From positions 31,193,266-31,257,265 of the forward strand of contig CM063114.1 in the NCBI GenBank assembly GCA_031841125.1: a stretch of DNA of 64,000 bases, written 5' to 3'. How positions within the stretch are numbered: the first letter of the stretch is position 1; every line of letters starts with the position of its first letter. Origin of the DNA: Acanthococcus lagerstroemiae. Its lineage: Eukaryota > Arthropoda > Insecta > Hemiptera > Eriococcidae. Under the pieces are notes generated by a model. The model had not been told where the DNA came from and did not search any database. It saw nothing but the letters and a program-made list of their open reading frames with translations. Both the position numbers and the translations under genes were made by a program. Below are positions 37,565 through 48,434 of the stretch, piece after piece.

Positions 37565-37660
37565 AATAAATACTAAATAAAACTGAATATTGCCCCAATA
37601 TGGTGATACCTAAGGCATCTTCAGGAGTGCCGAATTAAAGGGGAAAGCTGGGTAGCTTGC

Positions 37661-39536
37661 CACACCCTTTGTCCTGCCGAAAATATGTATTTTACATTGC
37701 GCTTATAGGGAAAACTTGATTGGTAAAAAGTAGTGGAAGATTAATGGGAATGAGTTGTATTAACATGTCAGGCTGACATGGTATACTAATCAGCCTTGCT
37801 GTAATAATTGAGTTCGTTCTGAAAAAAGTAGTCTAAGAGTCTGAGTGCCAAAAATATCCCTCCCTCCCCGCAAAACAGGTTTTAGTTTTGCATCAGAATT
37901 GGACTTACAGACGTGCGCTCTTGAGGACATCATGAAAAGGATACAATTAGGTTTTCGAGCGATGCAATCGTAGTGGCAGATCGGCGATACTTCGGACTTC
38001 ATATATACCGTTGATGATCGCGATTTGGCACTTTTATTTTTTTCGGAACGGACTCAATAATTTTTGGAAAACTGAAATCAGCGTTGTTGGTGGATTAATC
38101 GATATGAATCTGAGAGTAGGTAAAAGCATATTTTGAATGTAGAAAACGTATTTTGTTGGCGCAATCTCGTTTGGCACAGTGAAGAAAGGTTGTGTAAGGT
38201 CTAGTATTTTCTTGTGTGAAAAAATTTCTTCTGGCCTAAAATAAAAATTGAAAAATACCAATTTGAAAATTAAAAAAACAGAAAAAAGATTATGCTGCAG
38301 AATTACCAGAATAGGAGTTTTCTGGGCTGCTGATTTCGAATCTCGTTTCAGTTTTTTGCTTGGAGGTCGTGCTCCAATTTTGAACTTGAAAACCAAAATT
38401 TGTTTTAATCAACTTAGTAAAAAAAAATTGAGTTATCTGAAGAAAACGTAGCCTCAACTGTATGAGGAGTAAAAAAAAAAGATACATAAAAGAAAGTGAG
38501 AGAGAGAGATGGGGGCGGAATTAGAAATTTGAAGAAAAAAACACGCAACGCAGCCAGGGATATGTAGAATTTCCGTGTACAAAAATATCAACTCGGGATA
38601 GTTTGAATTTTTATGATATCTGGTATAACGAGTGGCTTGTACGCTAAATTTACTATATCTACATATTTATGAAGAACGGGCGAATGAATAGCTGGACGGG
38701 CACTGCTCTGGCTAGGTACCTATAACAGAGTTGAAAATCACGTTTGAGTATGGGCACAAAACACTACTGTACCATAGCCCGAGACTAATAACATAGCAAA
38801 GCATTTAAGCGATCCTATTCTCTGGCCCAGTATCCGATTAGCACCAACATACTAGGGGGTCCATACCCAGCCCGCACGAATGCCTACCCTGGCATTGCCG
38901 GCCCTGAAGCTGTGCTGCAAGTGCAGTATGCTGTCCGGAGACTCGACCGATTGCTCACAGTCGGATCCACATTGTCGCCTGGGTAGGGTAACATCTATAC
39001 CCTGCATAGTGGAGATCCTGGGGCGTCAGCTACGCCCTCGCCGGCGAGAAAGTATAGCGAGCAAGCGTAAATATAAAAGCAGTTTCAAAAGTCATAATAA
39101 GATGTGTACTCGGTGAGCAAAACTCACCCCAAATTGGCGTTTCTCACCAACACCACCACAACTAATTCGACAACACTACCGAAATGCGGAATAGCACGAG
39201 TCGATCTCTACTAACAGGCTTTTACCACAGTCATTCCCTAAATGCCACGAGGCACGAGCTCGCGAACGCGAGGACCTTAGCACAAGGCATGCGTTTCTCG
39301 CCCTCCAGCAGGTTCTCCAGGCGAACCAGTCATGCATACAAGCGGGTGAAAGCGAAGAGAAATGAAGCGACGAGCGTGTAAAACTCGCCTTTATACGGTG
39401 TGTATTTATTTAGCCAGAAATTTACCCTTACGCAATCAAGAAGTAAGGAACTTTTGTGGTCTTTGATTTGTGAATGTATCAGTGTGTCGATGGAAATGGA
39501 AGACGGAAGATAAAATTTGAATATAATATGATATTA
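37661..39536. other. Unassigned sequence with a GC-rich patch
   Basis: Near 38300-38400 there is a single unit of the CTGATTTCGAATCTCGTTTC-type repeat known from 0.85-3.2 kb. From 38860 to 39400 the DNA is clearly richer in G and C, with short plus-strand frames of 78 and 65 codons that are rich in Ser, Arg and Cys. I do not recognise them. This patch could be an old coding or 5'-UTR fragment of an element. Confidence 0.35.
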
Positions 39537-41737
39537 AAAATAATCAAAAACCATATAAAATAATTATGAGCAAAAACACAAAACTTAACTTCCCTCCTTT
39601 GATAAATGATGATAATAAAGAAGTAACAGATGAGAAAGAAAAATACAAGCTAATCTGCTCAAAACTTTTCCCCAACAATAATGATGTCACAACAAATTAC
39701 TTGTCAGCCAACACAAAACTAACTATTGAATCGTATGAATTAAATCACATAATTAAAAAACTAAATAATAAAAAAGCAAATGGACATGATGGTATTTCAA
39801 ACAAAATGATCAAAATAATAAACAAAATTCATCCGGAACTCTTAATAACAATTTACAATAAATACCTAGCTCTCAATGAATTTCCGGACTCTTGGAAGGT
39901 AAGCAAAATACAACTATTGAATAAAATCGGAAAGAAACCCGAACTGCCAAACTCTTATCGACCTATTTCATTGTTACCTAATTTTGGTAAAGTGTATGAA
40001 AAAATTATCCGAGAAGAAATTACAAAAGAGATAGTAACAAAAAAAGTCCTTCATAACAATCAGTTTGGGTATATAAAGAAAAAATCCACAGAAAAAGCAA
40101 TCCATAAATGTCTTGAAACTATTGAAAAATATAAAAATGAATTAAATTACAAAATTATAATACTAATTAGTTTTGACATCAGTGGCGCCTTTGATTCAAT
40201 TAAATGGTCGTCAATTTTAGAAAGCCTAAAACAAAATAAACTACAGAATAACATAATAAATATTGTCAAAAACTTCCTAGAAAACAGAGAGATACGATTT
40301 TATAATAACAAAGAAATTGTACATAGTCAAAAACTAAAGGCAGGTGTACCACAGGGATCTGCGCTATCACCCACCATCTTTAATATTGCGATGGCCAAAG
40401 TACACCACAATTTCAACACTGGTAAAAATATGGAATTAATCAGCTATGCTGACGACATACTGCTAATAGCTGGAATGCGTAACAACAATGATATAAATAC
40501 AATAAACAGGGGAATTGAGACAATCTATAATACATTGAAAGAATTTGGATTAAGCTTAAACCCAGAAAAAACAAACGCAATCCTAATAACTAAGAAACAC
40601 AATAAAGAAACAATGAAGAAGGACATCGAAAAACTGTTAAAGCTCAACAATACAAATCTAAACTTTCAGAAGGAAATGAAATACTTAGGTATGATATGTG
40701 ATGAAAACTTAAACTTCACCAGTCATGTGAATTATATAATACAAAAAATTAAAAAATACTATAGCAGGATAACAGCTTTATATAACAATACTTTCGGACT
40801 AAATTTCACGGACAGAAAAATCTTATATACGGCACTATTTAGATCTATTGTGGAATATGGTAGCACAATATACTACCCTAAACTGAGCAAAAGCAACAAA
40901 AATAAAATCAAAAAGGAACAGAGGAAAATATTATTAAACGTCATATCAGCCTACAGAACAGTATCTTATTCGGCAACTAATGTCATTGCAGGAATTCTGC
41001 CTATTGAACTACAAATTGAAAAAACCAACAACGTTAAAAAAATTAAATGGTCTGGCATACGTGAAAAGGAGAAAAAAATAAAAATCAGGGATATTAATAA
41101 AAGATATATTGACGTTTGGCAAAAACAATATGAAACAGACCAAACTGGTAGGAGAACCTTCAAATTAATCCCAAATATAGAGTACAGAATTAAAAACAAA
41201 GATCTGAAACCAAACTTTTATCTCACACAATTCCTAACAGGTCACGGAAACTTTGGTGAATATCTGAAAAGATTCAAAATTAATGAAATTGATAAATGTC
41301 TAAAATGCAAAAAAAAAAAAAAAACCGACTCGCCAGATCACACATTTTTGAGCTGTCCAGCATTCAAAGAAATACGGAAAAAGTTTGGAATAAAAAACAG
41401 TTATAACCAATGGTTCATAAACAAAACAAAAACAATAAATACAATAAATTATGTAGGCAAAATTATGAAAAATAAAAAATAAAGAAAAACCCAACAGTTA
41501 ATCCGACCCTTCCTTCGATGTTCATATTATAATTTACAAAGCATGTAGTTTTAGAGGATAGATTACATTAAGTTTTAATTTAAGTTGAATAGTTTTGTCG
41601 GTTATATGTATAATGTTCCTGTGATGACCCGATGACTACGGAAAAACCAAGATTGGTAAAAGTAGTTTTCGGGTCAATACAAATCACACATGTACTTTAA
41701 AATAAATAAATAAAAAAAATAAAATAAAATAATCAAA
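39537..41737 (+). mobile_element. Young 5'-truncated LINE with candidate target duplication
   Basis: The 12-mer AAAATAATCAAA occurs at 39537-39548 and again at 41726-41737. Between them lies a LINE body (39549-41725) that starts in the middle of the reverse-transcriptase frame and ends in a short AAAT-type tail (about 41699-41725). The frame remains open from the first base after the left 12-mer, so the element was cut at the 5' end on insertion, as LINEs often are. The A-rich motif makes chance possible, but its position fits both ends of the element. Confidence 0.8.
39566..41482 (+). CDS. LINE reverse transcriptase, R1/Jockey-like, 638 residues
   Basis: This frame encodes most of a non-LTR retrotransposon ORF2, the enzyme that copies the element RNA at a nicked chromosomal site. 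Visible parts in order are a pre-RT linker, the GHDGIS motif near residue 73, SYRPISLLPNFGK near 131, FDISGAFDSIKW near 202, GVPQGSALSPTIFN near 260 and the catalytic SYADDILLI near 291. A late domain has AYRTVSYSATNVIAGILPIE, a block typical of the R1 group, and a C-terminal zinc-knuckle-like C-x2-C...H...C near 578-605. The apurinic-type endonuclease that normally precedes RT is absent because of 5' truncation. There are no stops. Codon use is strongly A-rich. The stated start is simply the first Met; the native protein would begin further upstream. It cannot mobilise itself without the endonuclease, though the RT residues look intact. Confidence 0.9.
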   Translation: MSKNTKLNFPPLINDDNKEVTDEKEKYKLICSKLFPNNNDVTTNYLSANTKLTIESYELNHIIKKLNNKKANGHDGISNKMIKIINKIHPELLITIYNKYLALNEFPDSWKVSKIQLLNKIGKKPELPNSYRPISLLPNFGKVYEKIIREEITKEIVTKKVLHNNQFGYIKKKSTEKAIHKCLETIEKYKNELNYKIIILISFDISGAFDSIKWSSILESLKQNKLQNNIINIVKNFLENREIRFYNNKEIVHSQKLKAGVPQGSALSPTIFNIAMAKVHHNFNTGKNMELISYADDILLIAGMRNNNDINTINRGIETIYNTLKEFGLSLNPEKTNAILITKKHNKETMKKDIEKLLKLNNTNLNFQKEMKYLGMICDENLNFTSHVNYIIQKIKKYYSRITALYNNTFGLNFTDRKILYTALFRSIVEYGSTIYYPKLSKSNKNKIKKEQRKILLNVISAYRTVSYSATNVIAGILPIELQIEKTNNVKKIKWSGIREKEKKIKIRDINKRYIDVWQKQYETDQTGRRTFKLIPNIEYRIKNKDLKPNFYLTQFLTGHGNFGEYLKRFKINEIDKCLKCKKKKKTDSPDHTFLSCPAFKEIRKKFGIKNSYNQWFINKTKTINTINYVGKIMKNKK

Positions 41738-42147
41738 GAGAAAATCTGCCTTAGATATTGAAGAATGTAGACTATCGGTACTGAAAATGAATAGAAAAGG
41801 CACCCAACAGAACACATGGAGAGGTACATTAGTTAACAATTCTCAAAATAATAATAATAGTGTAAAAATTTGAACAAATTAGGAAAAACGCATCCACTTC
41901 TGAACACAGAGCTCGACGTTCTCCAGTTCACAAGTTTACCATAGCCGAAATGATATTTCTCTCTACTCTGCCCTCTCCTCTTCGACAAAATGGAGGTTCA
42001 GTTGCCTTTTTCCCCAAATTTCGTTTCAGTGAAAAGTAAAGAATGTCCATTTAGGAAAATTTGTAACTACTCCTACAGCCCTCTACCATAATGCTCCACT
42101 TGTTTTGTGAAACCACCATCTGAGTTTAATTTCAATTTGTTTTGCAG
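41738..42147. other. Intron or upstream flank ending in the exon-1 acceptor
   Basis: Between the LINE and the first Ig exon. The 3' end has a T-rich tract, TTTCAATTTGTTTTGCAG, ending at 42147, a normal splice acceptor. Upstream sequence has no exon that I can support. Confidence 0.55.
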
Positions 42148-42366
42148 ACGCTGCCGATTCTCCGAGCGCTGATGACAGCGGTGTTCGAGGCACCGTGCAC
42201 GTTTATGAGGGCGACGATGCCCTGCTCACCTGCGTCATCCGGGGGGCCGCCGACAACACGGTCATGTGGAAGATGGAGGATCGAGATCGACACAGCAAAC
42301 GAGTGCTGACGGCCGGCGACACCCGGGTGACCGGAGATCGACGGTTTCGCATTCTCCACGACGAAG
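42148..42366 (+). CDS. Ig/DB cell-surface protein, internal exon A (first half of Ig domain)
   Basis: This exon encodes the front half of an extracellular immunoglobulin-like domain. The acceptor TTTGCAG ends at 42147 and the donor is AAG|GTAGCT at 42367. Reading in phase 1 gives about 72 residues starting AADSPSADDSG. The first conserved Cys lies in DDALLTCVIRG, the core Trp in NTVMWKMEDRD, and strands up to RRFRILHDE follow. The acidic start looks like a linker, so the signal peptide must be on an earlier exon that I could not find. It joins the next exon to read ILHDEGGDVWVLAIKK without a break. The frame that continues past 42366 is intron. GC content and codon use differ sharply from the surrounding AT-rich DNA, as expected of a conserved exon. 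The family resemblance is to Ig-DB-FN3 surface proteins; the exact orthologue is not certain. Confidence 0.85.
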
Positions 42367-44839
42367 GTAGCTATAAAATTGATACGTATATCGGAAAGAC
42401 TCCCAATTTACGAGTAAATTTGTACACAAGCTCACTGGTGGAGCCACGAGGATACGATGAACTGGCCCCCTGATGTCCTGATCAGAATATCAGGGACGCA
42501 GAATTCATGTGAATCTGTGAAGCGGGCGAATGTGCACCCTAAAATTATGTAGCCTGGTTTACCTCGATTAAGATGCGGTAAGACAGTTTAATTATAGAAT
42601 TCCATGAAATTCAGCGCAGCTAAGTGGTCGAGAACTACTGGAGAAATTAGAGACAAAATAAGGAGTTGTCAGATGGAAAAATAGTGATTTCTGCCATTCT
42701 GTATTTCTGCTTTCTTCATTCGTGGAAGGAATCGGGAGAGATTAGGTCTTGACAGATGGGGGGAGATGGCTGACTAATTCGTTTTATATGTGAATGTAAA
42801 CTCCTAAGCATATTATTAGATCAGCTGATTCGTGCTGAAACTTCCTCAGATGAAGCCCTGGGAGAAAACCTACAAGCCTTACTATCCGGTCGCAGGACAA
42901 CTGTTTGCTGGAAGAAAATTTTCAATCATCTAGATGTCTTGTTCAAATTCACACTAGTTCGTTTTGAACAGGCATTTCTACGATGAACTATTTCATGAAC
43001 TAAATGTACGGAGTTTGTAAATGTCCGTAGTCTTAGATGAGATGTATTTGCATACCTTTTCGCTCTCACCGTAAGATCATGCCCCAATTACCGATCAAAT
43101 TTTTTCATTCCTTGGAGTTGAGAAAGTTGCTCTGTGAGACGACACACTTTTTTTTTTGAATGCCCATTTCTCGAAATGTATGGGACTAAACTGTATCAAA
43201 ATTTGATAGAAGGTTCCTTGGAATATATCTACTACTTATTCCCAAAGTGTGGGACATTCGCTCCCAAACTTTTCCCTCGCTAATTAAAATTGTGAAGAAA
43301 AGTCAAATGCGTCATCTTAAGACATGTGTTCCTAGGATAGCGCTACCATATTCCTAAGATGGCGTACTTTTTTTAATGCCGATTTTTCCAAATTGATCGG
43401 AAATTTGACCTTGTAGGAAACTAAACCATGATTCGTTCGAGCACCGGCTCGAATTCTTTCTACTGTCGGCACCAAAAAATTACGAAATTCGGCAGTTTCG
43501 GTCAAAAGTGTCGTCTTTTTCCTGTTAGTTTTCAAAAATCAAATAAATGGGCTAAGTTTCTGCCATATTTTGCGCGGTTAGCCCGGTTACATGTAACGTT
43601 CGATTCGGAATGTATGTGTTTGTGTGAGTTTGTGAAATGAAAAATCAACAAAAGTTATTCGATCTCGCTGTTCGGTGCGCTGTCTGTCCGTGGCTTGGAG
43701 TGAAATCGAAAATAGACATTGTATGACATGTGCTAGATTAACTCACTCGTATTCTTTGAGCCCTGAGTTCAGCGAAGACTGGTGTGCTTCAATCAACATT
43801 CTGAAGGTCGTGGCGTTTCTTACGGCCGAAAGTATGTCTAACACGTGCATGAGCCAGTCTGTGCTTTTCTCATCTGTGAATCTCACGAAGGACTTTTCAA
43901 ATGAAATTTCACATTCACACGCGAGTGTTCGGATCAATATAATGGTTGATGCAGAAAAATACTTCGAAAACGTTAACAAGATATTTGGCTGTGTGCTCTT
44001 CGTGCACGAGTATATGTACGTCTTCTTAATATGTTTCTCAAATGGTGAATCCCACTGAAAAAATTTCGGATATGGATGCTTGCTCTTCTAAAACAAAAAA
44101 AAACAAAACAAAAAAACAACTACAAATTTGGTATTATTTTACCTGGGGGGTTTCTTATGCGCGCGTGCTCAGTAACTTGTCCCAAGATACCCGTTCCAGC
44201 AAGAGATACGGTATTGAAGTTTTATTTTACTTTTCTAGGATAATAATCGAAGACTGGTCGATAAAACTTTACGTTGGATTATAATTTCTTAGACCTAGGC
44301 TTATCGAGATATGAAGTAGGGACTTTCTTGGGTGCCCAAATTTTCTATTGTCTGAATTTTTTATTTGGAATTTCAAGCGCGAAGTCATGATTTCGAAGAA
44401 AGGCCCGAGAAAAATCGCACTTTTTTGTTTTCCGCAAAACCTGGATTTTCTCGACGGTTCTGTCTCGGATTTATCATCTGACAGATTCAGGAAGCACTCT
44501 TGCGAGGGCCTCTTCAGAGTGTGTAAGATATGAATAGTCTTTACCCTCTTACCTTTTTGTCCAGTACTTGGATCATGTCATGTCCTTATATGGTGATGAA
44601 AACTGAGAAATAGTTGAGAGTTACGGATGATTTGTGTTGCAAACTGTTTTCTCATAATAAAAAGGAAAACATATCTTTCGAAGAAACCTGTCAATGTTTT
44701 TGACTCTCTGGACTGTAGCTGAACGACGATTTTTAGAAACTTTTTCGCGTTCATCTAATACCTTTCAGTTTTTACTCAACGAAATAAGGGAGTCATTTAG
44801 AATAGCTAATGGTTTTTAAGGCATTTTTAACTTGTTTAA
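42367..44839. other. Intron A, left part
   Basis: Non-coding AT-rich sequence. Frames at 43428-44284 on both strands show no domains. Near 43370-43560 there is some CG content but nothing specific. Confidence 0.45.
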
Positions 44840-45440
44840 GACTCAGTAACTGTTCAAACTCGATTACAATTTTTTATGATTCTTACAGACTTGACTAAGG
44901 CTCGTCAAGACATAATGTAGAGTTTTTTCCCCCTAAAGTTTCCATATTTATGTGTTCAGGATATCTCAGGATTCTTGTGAGACCCTGTGCCCCCTTTTAA
45001 CTAGCTAAGACTCTTCCAGACTGGTTTGAGACCCTGTGAGGCACTTGTTTAGAACTCGATGGCTCTTCAAGAATTATTTACGCCTCTGTAACTCTTCTGA
45101 ACTCCGTCAATACTCTTCAACACTTGATTGAAAACAGCTGTTTAAAATCAACAGTTCCAAGATTCTTTCACACTAGGTTAAGACACCCTTTGAGACTCTC
45201 CTAACAAAACACGTTAATACTGTCCTCGGCCGTGTCAGTCGCTCTGCAGCTCCACTAAACCTATTTGAAGCTCTTTTAGTCCTTATCAAACTTGATTTCG
45301 ACCCTTCAAGATTCTATTAAAACTTTTCTGGAGTCCTTAGGACTCATTGAGACTTATTAAGACTCCCTTACGACTCGCTTAGGACTCTTGAATAATTGCT
45401 TAAGATGCTGTAAAACTCCTCCAGACATGCTTGAGACGAT
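44840..45440. repeat. Degenerate ~30-bp tandem repeat of AGACTC motifs
   Basis: About 600 bp in which phrases such as AAGACTC, TTGAGACTC, TCTTCAAGA, AAAACTCTT and GACTCNCTTA recur every 25-35 bp. Units are strongly diverged. Similar phrases occur near 18010-18120. It lies within intron A. Confidence 0.6.
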
Positions 45441-45746
45441 CATATTGAACTTGTCTAAAATTCATAATCCATTGCACAGCTGTCTTTCTGTTTTAGTGAA
45501 ATCCTGTGCCCGCATCCGGGGACATCTGACAACGTGATCGCTTTCCGTCCAAGGTGAAGCCAAATGGCACTGATCAAGGCTGCAAAATAAAATTTAAAAA
45601 ATGGGTTCGCCTTTGTGGTCAGGTGGTAACGTACCCGCTTCGCAATCCTTGCGTCTCGGGTTCGAGTCCCACCAGTGCTAGTGATATTCAAATAACCCTC
45701 CCTCCCCCCACTATCATCCTAGCGAACACAGCGACTACTGTATCAG

Positions 45747-46484
45747 CCGGGTTGTGCCTTGTGCGTCTACACCTAGAATAATCAATTCTACGTCCACGCG
45801 TAGAATGCCGATGTAGATGTAAAATAGATGTAGAATGTAAAATGCGCGTAGAAAGTGTAGAATGACGAGAATTACATTCAGGTAGCCAAAAACAACTGGC
45901 TGCTTTGTGTTTGAATCCGTCTGCGAAAACGAACTTTTGAGGCTCAGATAAAGGAAGTGAACGAATTCCTTATTGATTAATTGTCATCACTTTCGTGGAA
46001 AAAGAATCCATTTTCAAAAAAGTATACACAGGTACATTTATGGAAGGCTGTGCTGCCCTTCGAAAAGGAACTGGCAGAACTAGCATTGAAACTAAATTCG
46101 ATTCCTGCTTCATTGGCTCAATTTGAACGTGTCTTTTCCCAGTGGAGTTAGGTGCATCACAGCACGCGTGATCGTCTCAAACTTGATCGTTCGAAAAATT
46201 AATATATTTCTATTACTGTCTTAAAATAAAAGGTATATGTCGAAGTTCTGAATTTTCAGTTTTAATTAATGTTTTTGTAAAGCTTTTTAGGGCTTAATTA
46301 TTTAATAAGGAATAAAACTGATAATTTTTTATTTAAATTTTTCAATTTTCACTCTTCTTTTGGTCAGTCTACGCATTCTACACATTCTACTGTAGAATGT
46401 GTTGAATAGTCATTCATTCTACATGGTGTATTCTACGCGTAAAATAAAAAAATCTACGCCAGTTTATTCTACGGCATAACCCTG
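45747..46484 (+). mobile_element. hAT element inserted in SINE-1, with transposase remnant
   Basis: The ends are CCGGGTTGTGCC at the left and GGCATAACCCTG at the right, inverted with two mismatches in 12 and close to the CAGGGTTGTGCC-type ends common in hAT elements. Target duplications TGTATCAG lie at 45739-45746 and 46485-46492. Both subterminal zones carry clusters of GTAGAATG and its inverse CATTCTAC, which are likely transposase-binding repeats. The interior holds the end of a hAT transposase frame at 46038-46205. The element is therefore an internally deleted relative of an autonomous hAT. Confidence 0.9.
46038..46205 (+). pseudogene. hAT transposase C-terminal (dimerization) remnant
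   Basis: The + strand frame reads LWKAVLPFEKELAELALKL, then NSIPASLAQFERVFSQWS and a stop, followed in the same frame by VHHSTRDRLKLDRSKN. The pattern (LA..LL.IPAS....ERVFS......R..L) is the hallmark of the hAT C-terminal dimerization domain (hATC). Stops and missing N-terminal domains (BED finger, catalytic core) show it is dead. It lies inside the element at 45747-46484, confirming that element's family independently of its ends. Confidence 0.82.
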
Positions 46485-47029
46485 TGTATCAGTCGAGGTG
46501 GAAAACATAGCGCGTCCTGTAATCCCCTCCAGTTCACATAAACAAGGCATTTACAGTTGCAGCGCATGTTACCACCAGATCAGAAAAATTGATACTGTGT
46601 GTATGCATGTCGTGGAAGCTTACTCAACGTCGTGAAACACGTGTCTAGTAAGCGAACTGCGACTCCACGCTCTTCTGTACAGAGAAGGAAAACTCTAACG
46701 CCACAAATCCAAGAGGAAAGCAACGGCAAACTGCCCGGACTAATCTGTTCAGGAGAGTCGCATGTCAGAAAGCGCGACCACCTACATCCGGCACTAGATA
46801 TGGCGCCTTAAGAAGACATCTTTATCAAGTCTTATATGTATTATATCAGATGAGTCTCATATAATCCTACCAAGAGTCACATCATGAAGCAGCCGGGGAG
46901 AAACTCTGAAGTCTTGCTTTTCTCATTCTGATATCCACACCTTAGAGCAAATCGTGCTGTATACATTTTATTGAAATTGACAAAAGGGGGAGAAGTGTTC
47001 AATAGCCTATCACCCGATGCGCAATCGGT

Positions 47030-47215
47030 TACCCTCTAGTTACCCAGTTACCCGCGGAAAAGTTACCTATTTGTTACCCTCGGGTTACCTTCAGATTACC
47101 CTTGTTTCCCTCTAGTTACCCGGGTAACTGCCGGGGTACTACGCAATTAGTTACCCTCGGTTACCCTCAGATTACCCTTGTTCCCCTTCAGTTACCCGGG
47201 CGGGTAACTGGTGGA
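47030..47215. repeat. Short GTTACCCT minisatellite
   Basis: Repeats of GTTACCCT, GATTACCC and AGTTACCCGGGTAACTG are arranged in two blocks of about 65 bp, near 47083 and 47150, which are near-identical copies. The motif resembles telomere-like sequence only superficially. Confidence 0.65.
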
Positions 47216-48297
47216 ATTTGACGCATCGAGCACTCCTGTGTTACGAAATTGTGACGTTATAAAGTTGATGTTTTGCCAGCATCAACATACAGTGTTGCAC
47301 ATGATAGAGCCTGAAATTTTCTTTTCGATGTTACCAATAACTCATTTCCCCCCAAGAAATGTGTGTAGCACTATTTTGCTCTGAGGTGTCGATATGTACC
47401 TTCCCAGATTTACATGTTCTTCGAGGGGAATACGTGCACGTATTTTTGAATCACCTTGTATCTTTCTAAGTAGGCCCAACTCTACTCGGCTTCTCCCTTA
47501 ACTTTCATCCAAGAGTCCTTTTTCGTTTGTGATAGTATCGGGGAACAGGCATATAAGACATGGCCTGCTTGTTGATGGAACCGATGCAGATCTTCGGTAC
47601 GATATCAGGGCTTATACGAGGATTCGTTTTGGCTTGCAGAGTCGAAGTATGTTTTCATTCCCGCGAATAAGTTGGAAAAAGTCGTTTCTCATAAAGGAAG
47701 ATCATAAAAAAGCTCGTCGTTTTCCATTAAGGGTGCAAACTACTGTATTTATGAGGCTTATAATAGCGCGTGTATCTTGTTTCATTTGAACGTAAATAAT
47801 TCACCGAGAAAAAAAAATACAACTTATTTTTGTCTGAATACCAGTCTCGATCTATTGCATCCGAAGCCGAGAGAAAATAATTTTGTAAACTTTATAGTCT
47901 ATAGCATTTTTTTAATTTACATTGTCTCGTTTTTCACCTTAAATAAGCGTTTAGATAGAACGGAGATGGAGAGAGGGTGAAGAAAAAAGAAACAACCGAG
48001 CACAGAGGCGGTTGGAATTTTATTTGTAATATATATGTAAATGCGAAATTGAAAATGCGAAAGAGGCATCATCCTTCTGTGCCGGGGCGATATACAGACA
48101 CGTGAATACACGATGACGACCAATGGAGGTGCGATGTGGAAACGCATCTCGGCGAAAATTGGAGAATAAATCGCGAACTCCTTGATAATTCTGTTTTCTC
48201 GTAGAACCGCATACACGGTTTCGCCGATCTTCAGGTCTCGAAATCGAGATCACGAGTCAATGAACGTTTTTCACTCAACCGATGATTCTGTTCACAG
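47216..48297. other. Intron A, right part, ending in the exon-B acceptor
   Basis: From 47530 to 48290 the sequence is unique and CG-containing. The acceptor GATGATTCTGTTCACAG ends at 48297. No additional exon is supported. Confidence 0.5.
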
Positions 48298-48408
48298 GTG
48301 GAGATGTTTGGGTGCTGGCCATTAAGAAGACAAAAGCCTCCGATTCTGGAGTTTACGTTTGCGAAGTAAACAGCGACCCGATTGTCAGGTCATTCCACAA
48401 ACTTTCAG
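48298..48408 (+). CDS. Ig/DB cell-surface protein, internal exon B (second half of Ig domain)
   Basis: A 111-bp exon bounded by acceptor TTCACAG and donor TCAG|GTTTGT. It is read in phase 1, continuing from 42366. The encoded GGDVWVLAIKKTKASDSGVY followed by VCEVNSDPIVRSFHKLS contains the classic Ig strand-F signature D-x-G-x-Y-x-C, whose Cys pairs with the Cys in exon A. The domain is thus complete across two exons, of the V or I-set type that many surface proteins use for adhesion. Splitting an Ig domain within the fold by a phase-1 intron is common in invertebrate Ig proteins. The flanking intron is rich in repeats, but the exon has no stops or frameshifts and looks functional. Confidence 0.9.
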
Positions 48409-48434
48409 GTTTGTATAAACGCGAGGCGCTTCGT

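Larger units (their letters stand above)
35337..37660. repeat. ~0.45-kb tandem repeat, three copies, third one split
   Basis: Three units start near 35337, 35763 and 36220 with variants of CATTGACAGAGGTGTTGAAC. Each runs through GAACAAACTGAAACGAACGC, GGAGGGGTTCACACTTG, GTTCAAGCGTTTGTT, GAACTGATAAACGTGACCCA, TCAGTCCCCATCATGG and AAGGCATCTCCAAGGGTGCC. The third unit is broken after the CATGG motif at about 36550 and resumes near 37590, ending at AAGGCATCTTCAGGAGTGCC. The gap is filled by the transposon described at 36566-37564. Frames inside the array follow the repeat and are not genes. Confidence 0.88.
45596..46815 (+). mobile_element. SINE-1, copy 3, split by a hAT element
   Basis: The head lies at 45604-45680, with A-box-like TTTGTGGTCAGGTGGTAACG and B box GGGTTCGAGTCCC. 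The body continues to 45746 and resumes at 46485 with TGTATCAGTCGAGG. It then runs through TACCACCAGATCAGAAAAAT, GGCAAACTGCCCGGACTAAT and CATCCGGCACTAGATATGGC. Without the inserted 738 bp it aligns along its whole length with 32613-33070. The insertion repeats the 8-mer TGTATCAG on both sides. Confidence 0.85.

Noticed and set aside
47030..47215. Interstitial telomere repeat
   Set aside because: The arthropod telomere unit is TTAGG; these units are GTTACCCT and irregular.
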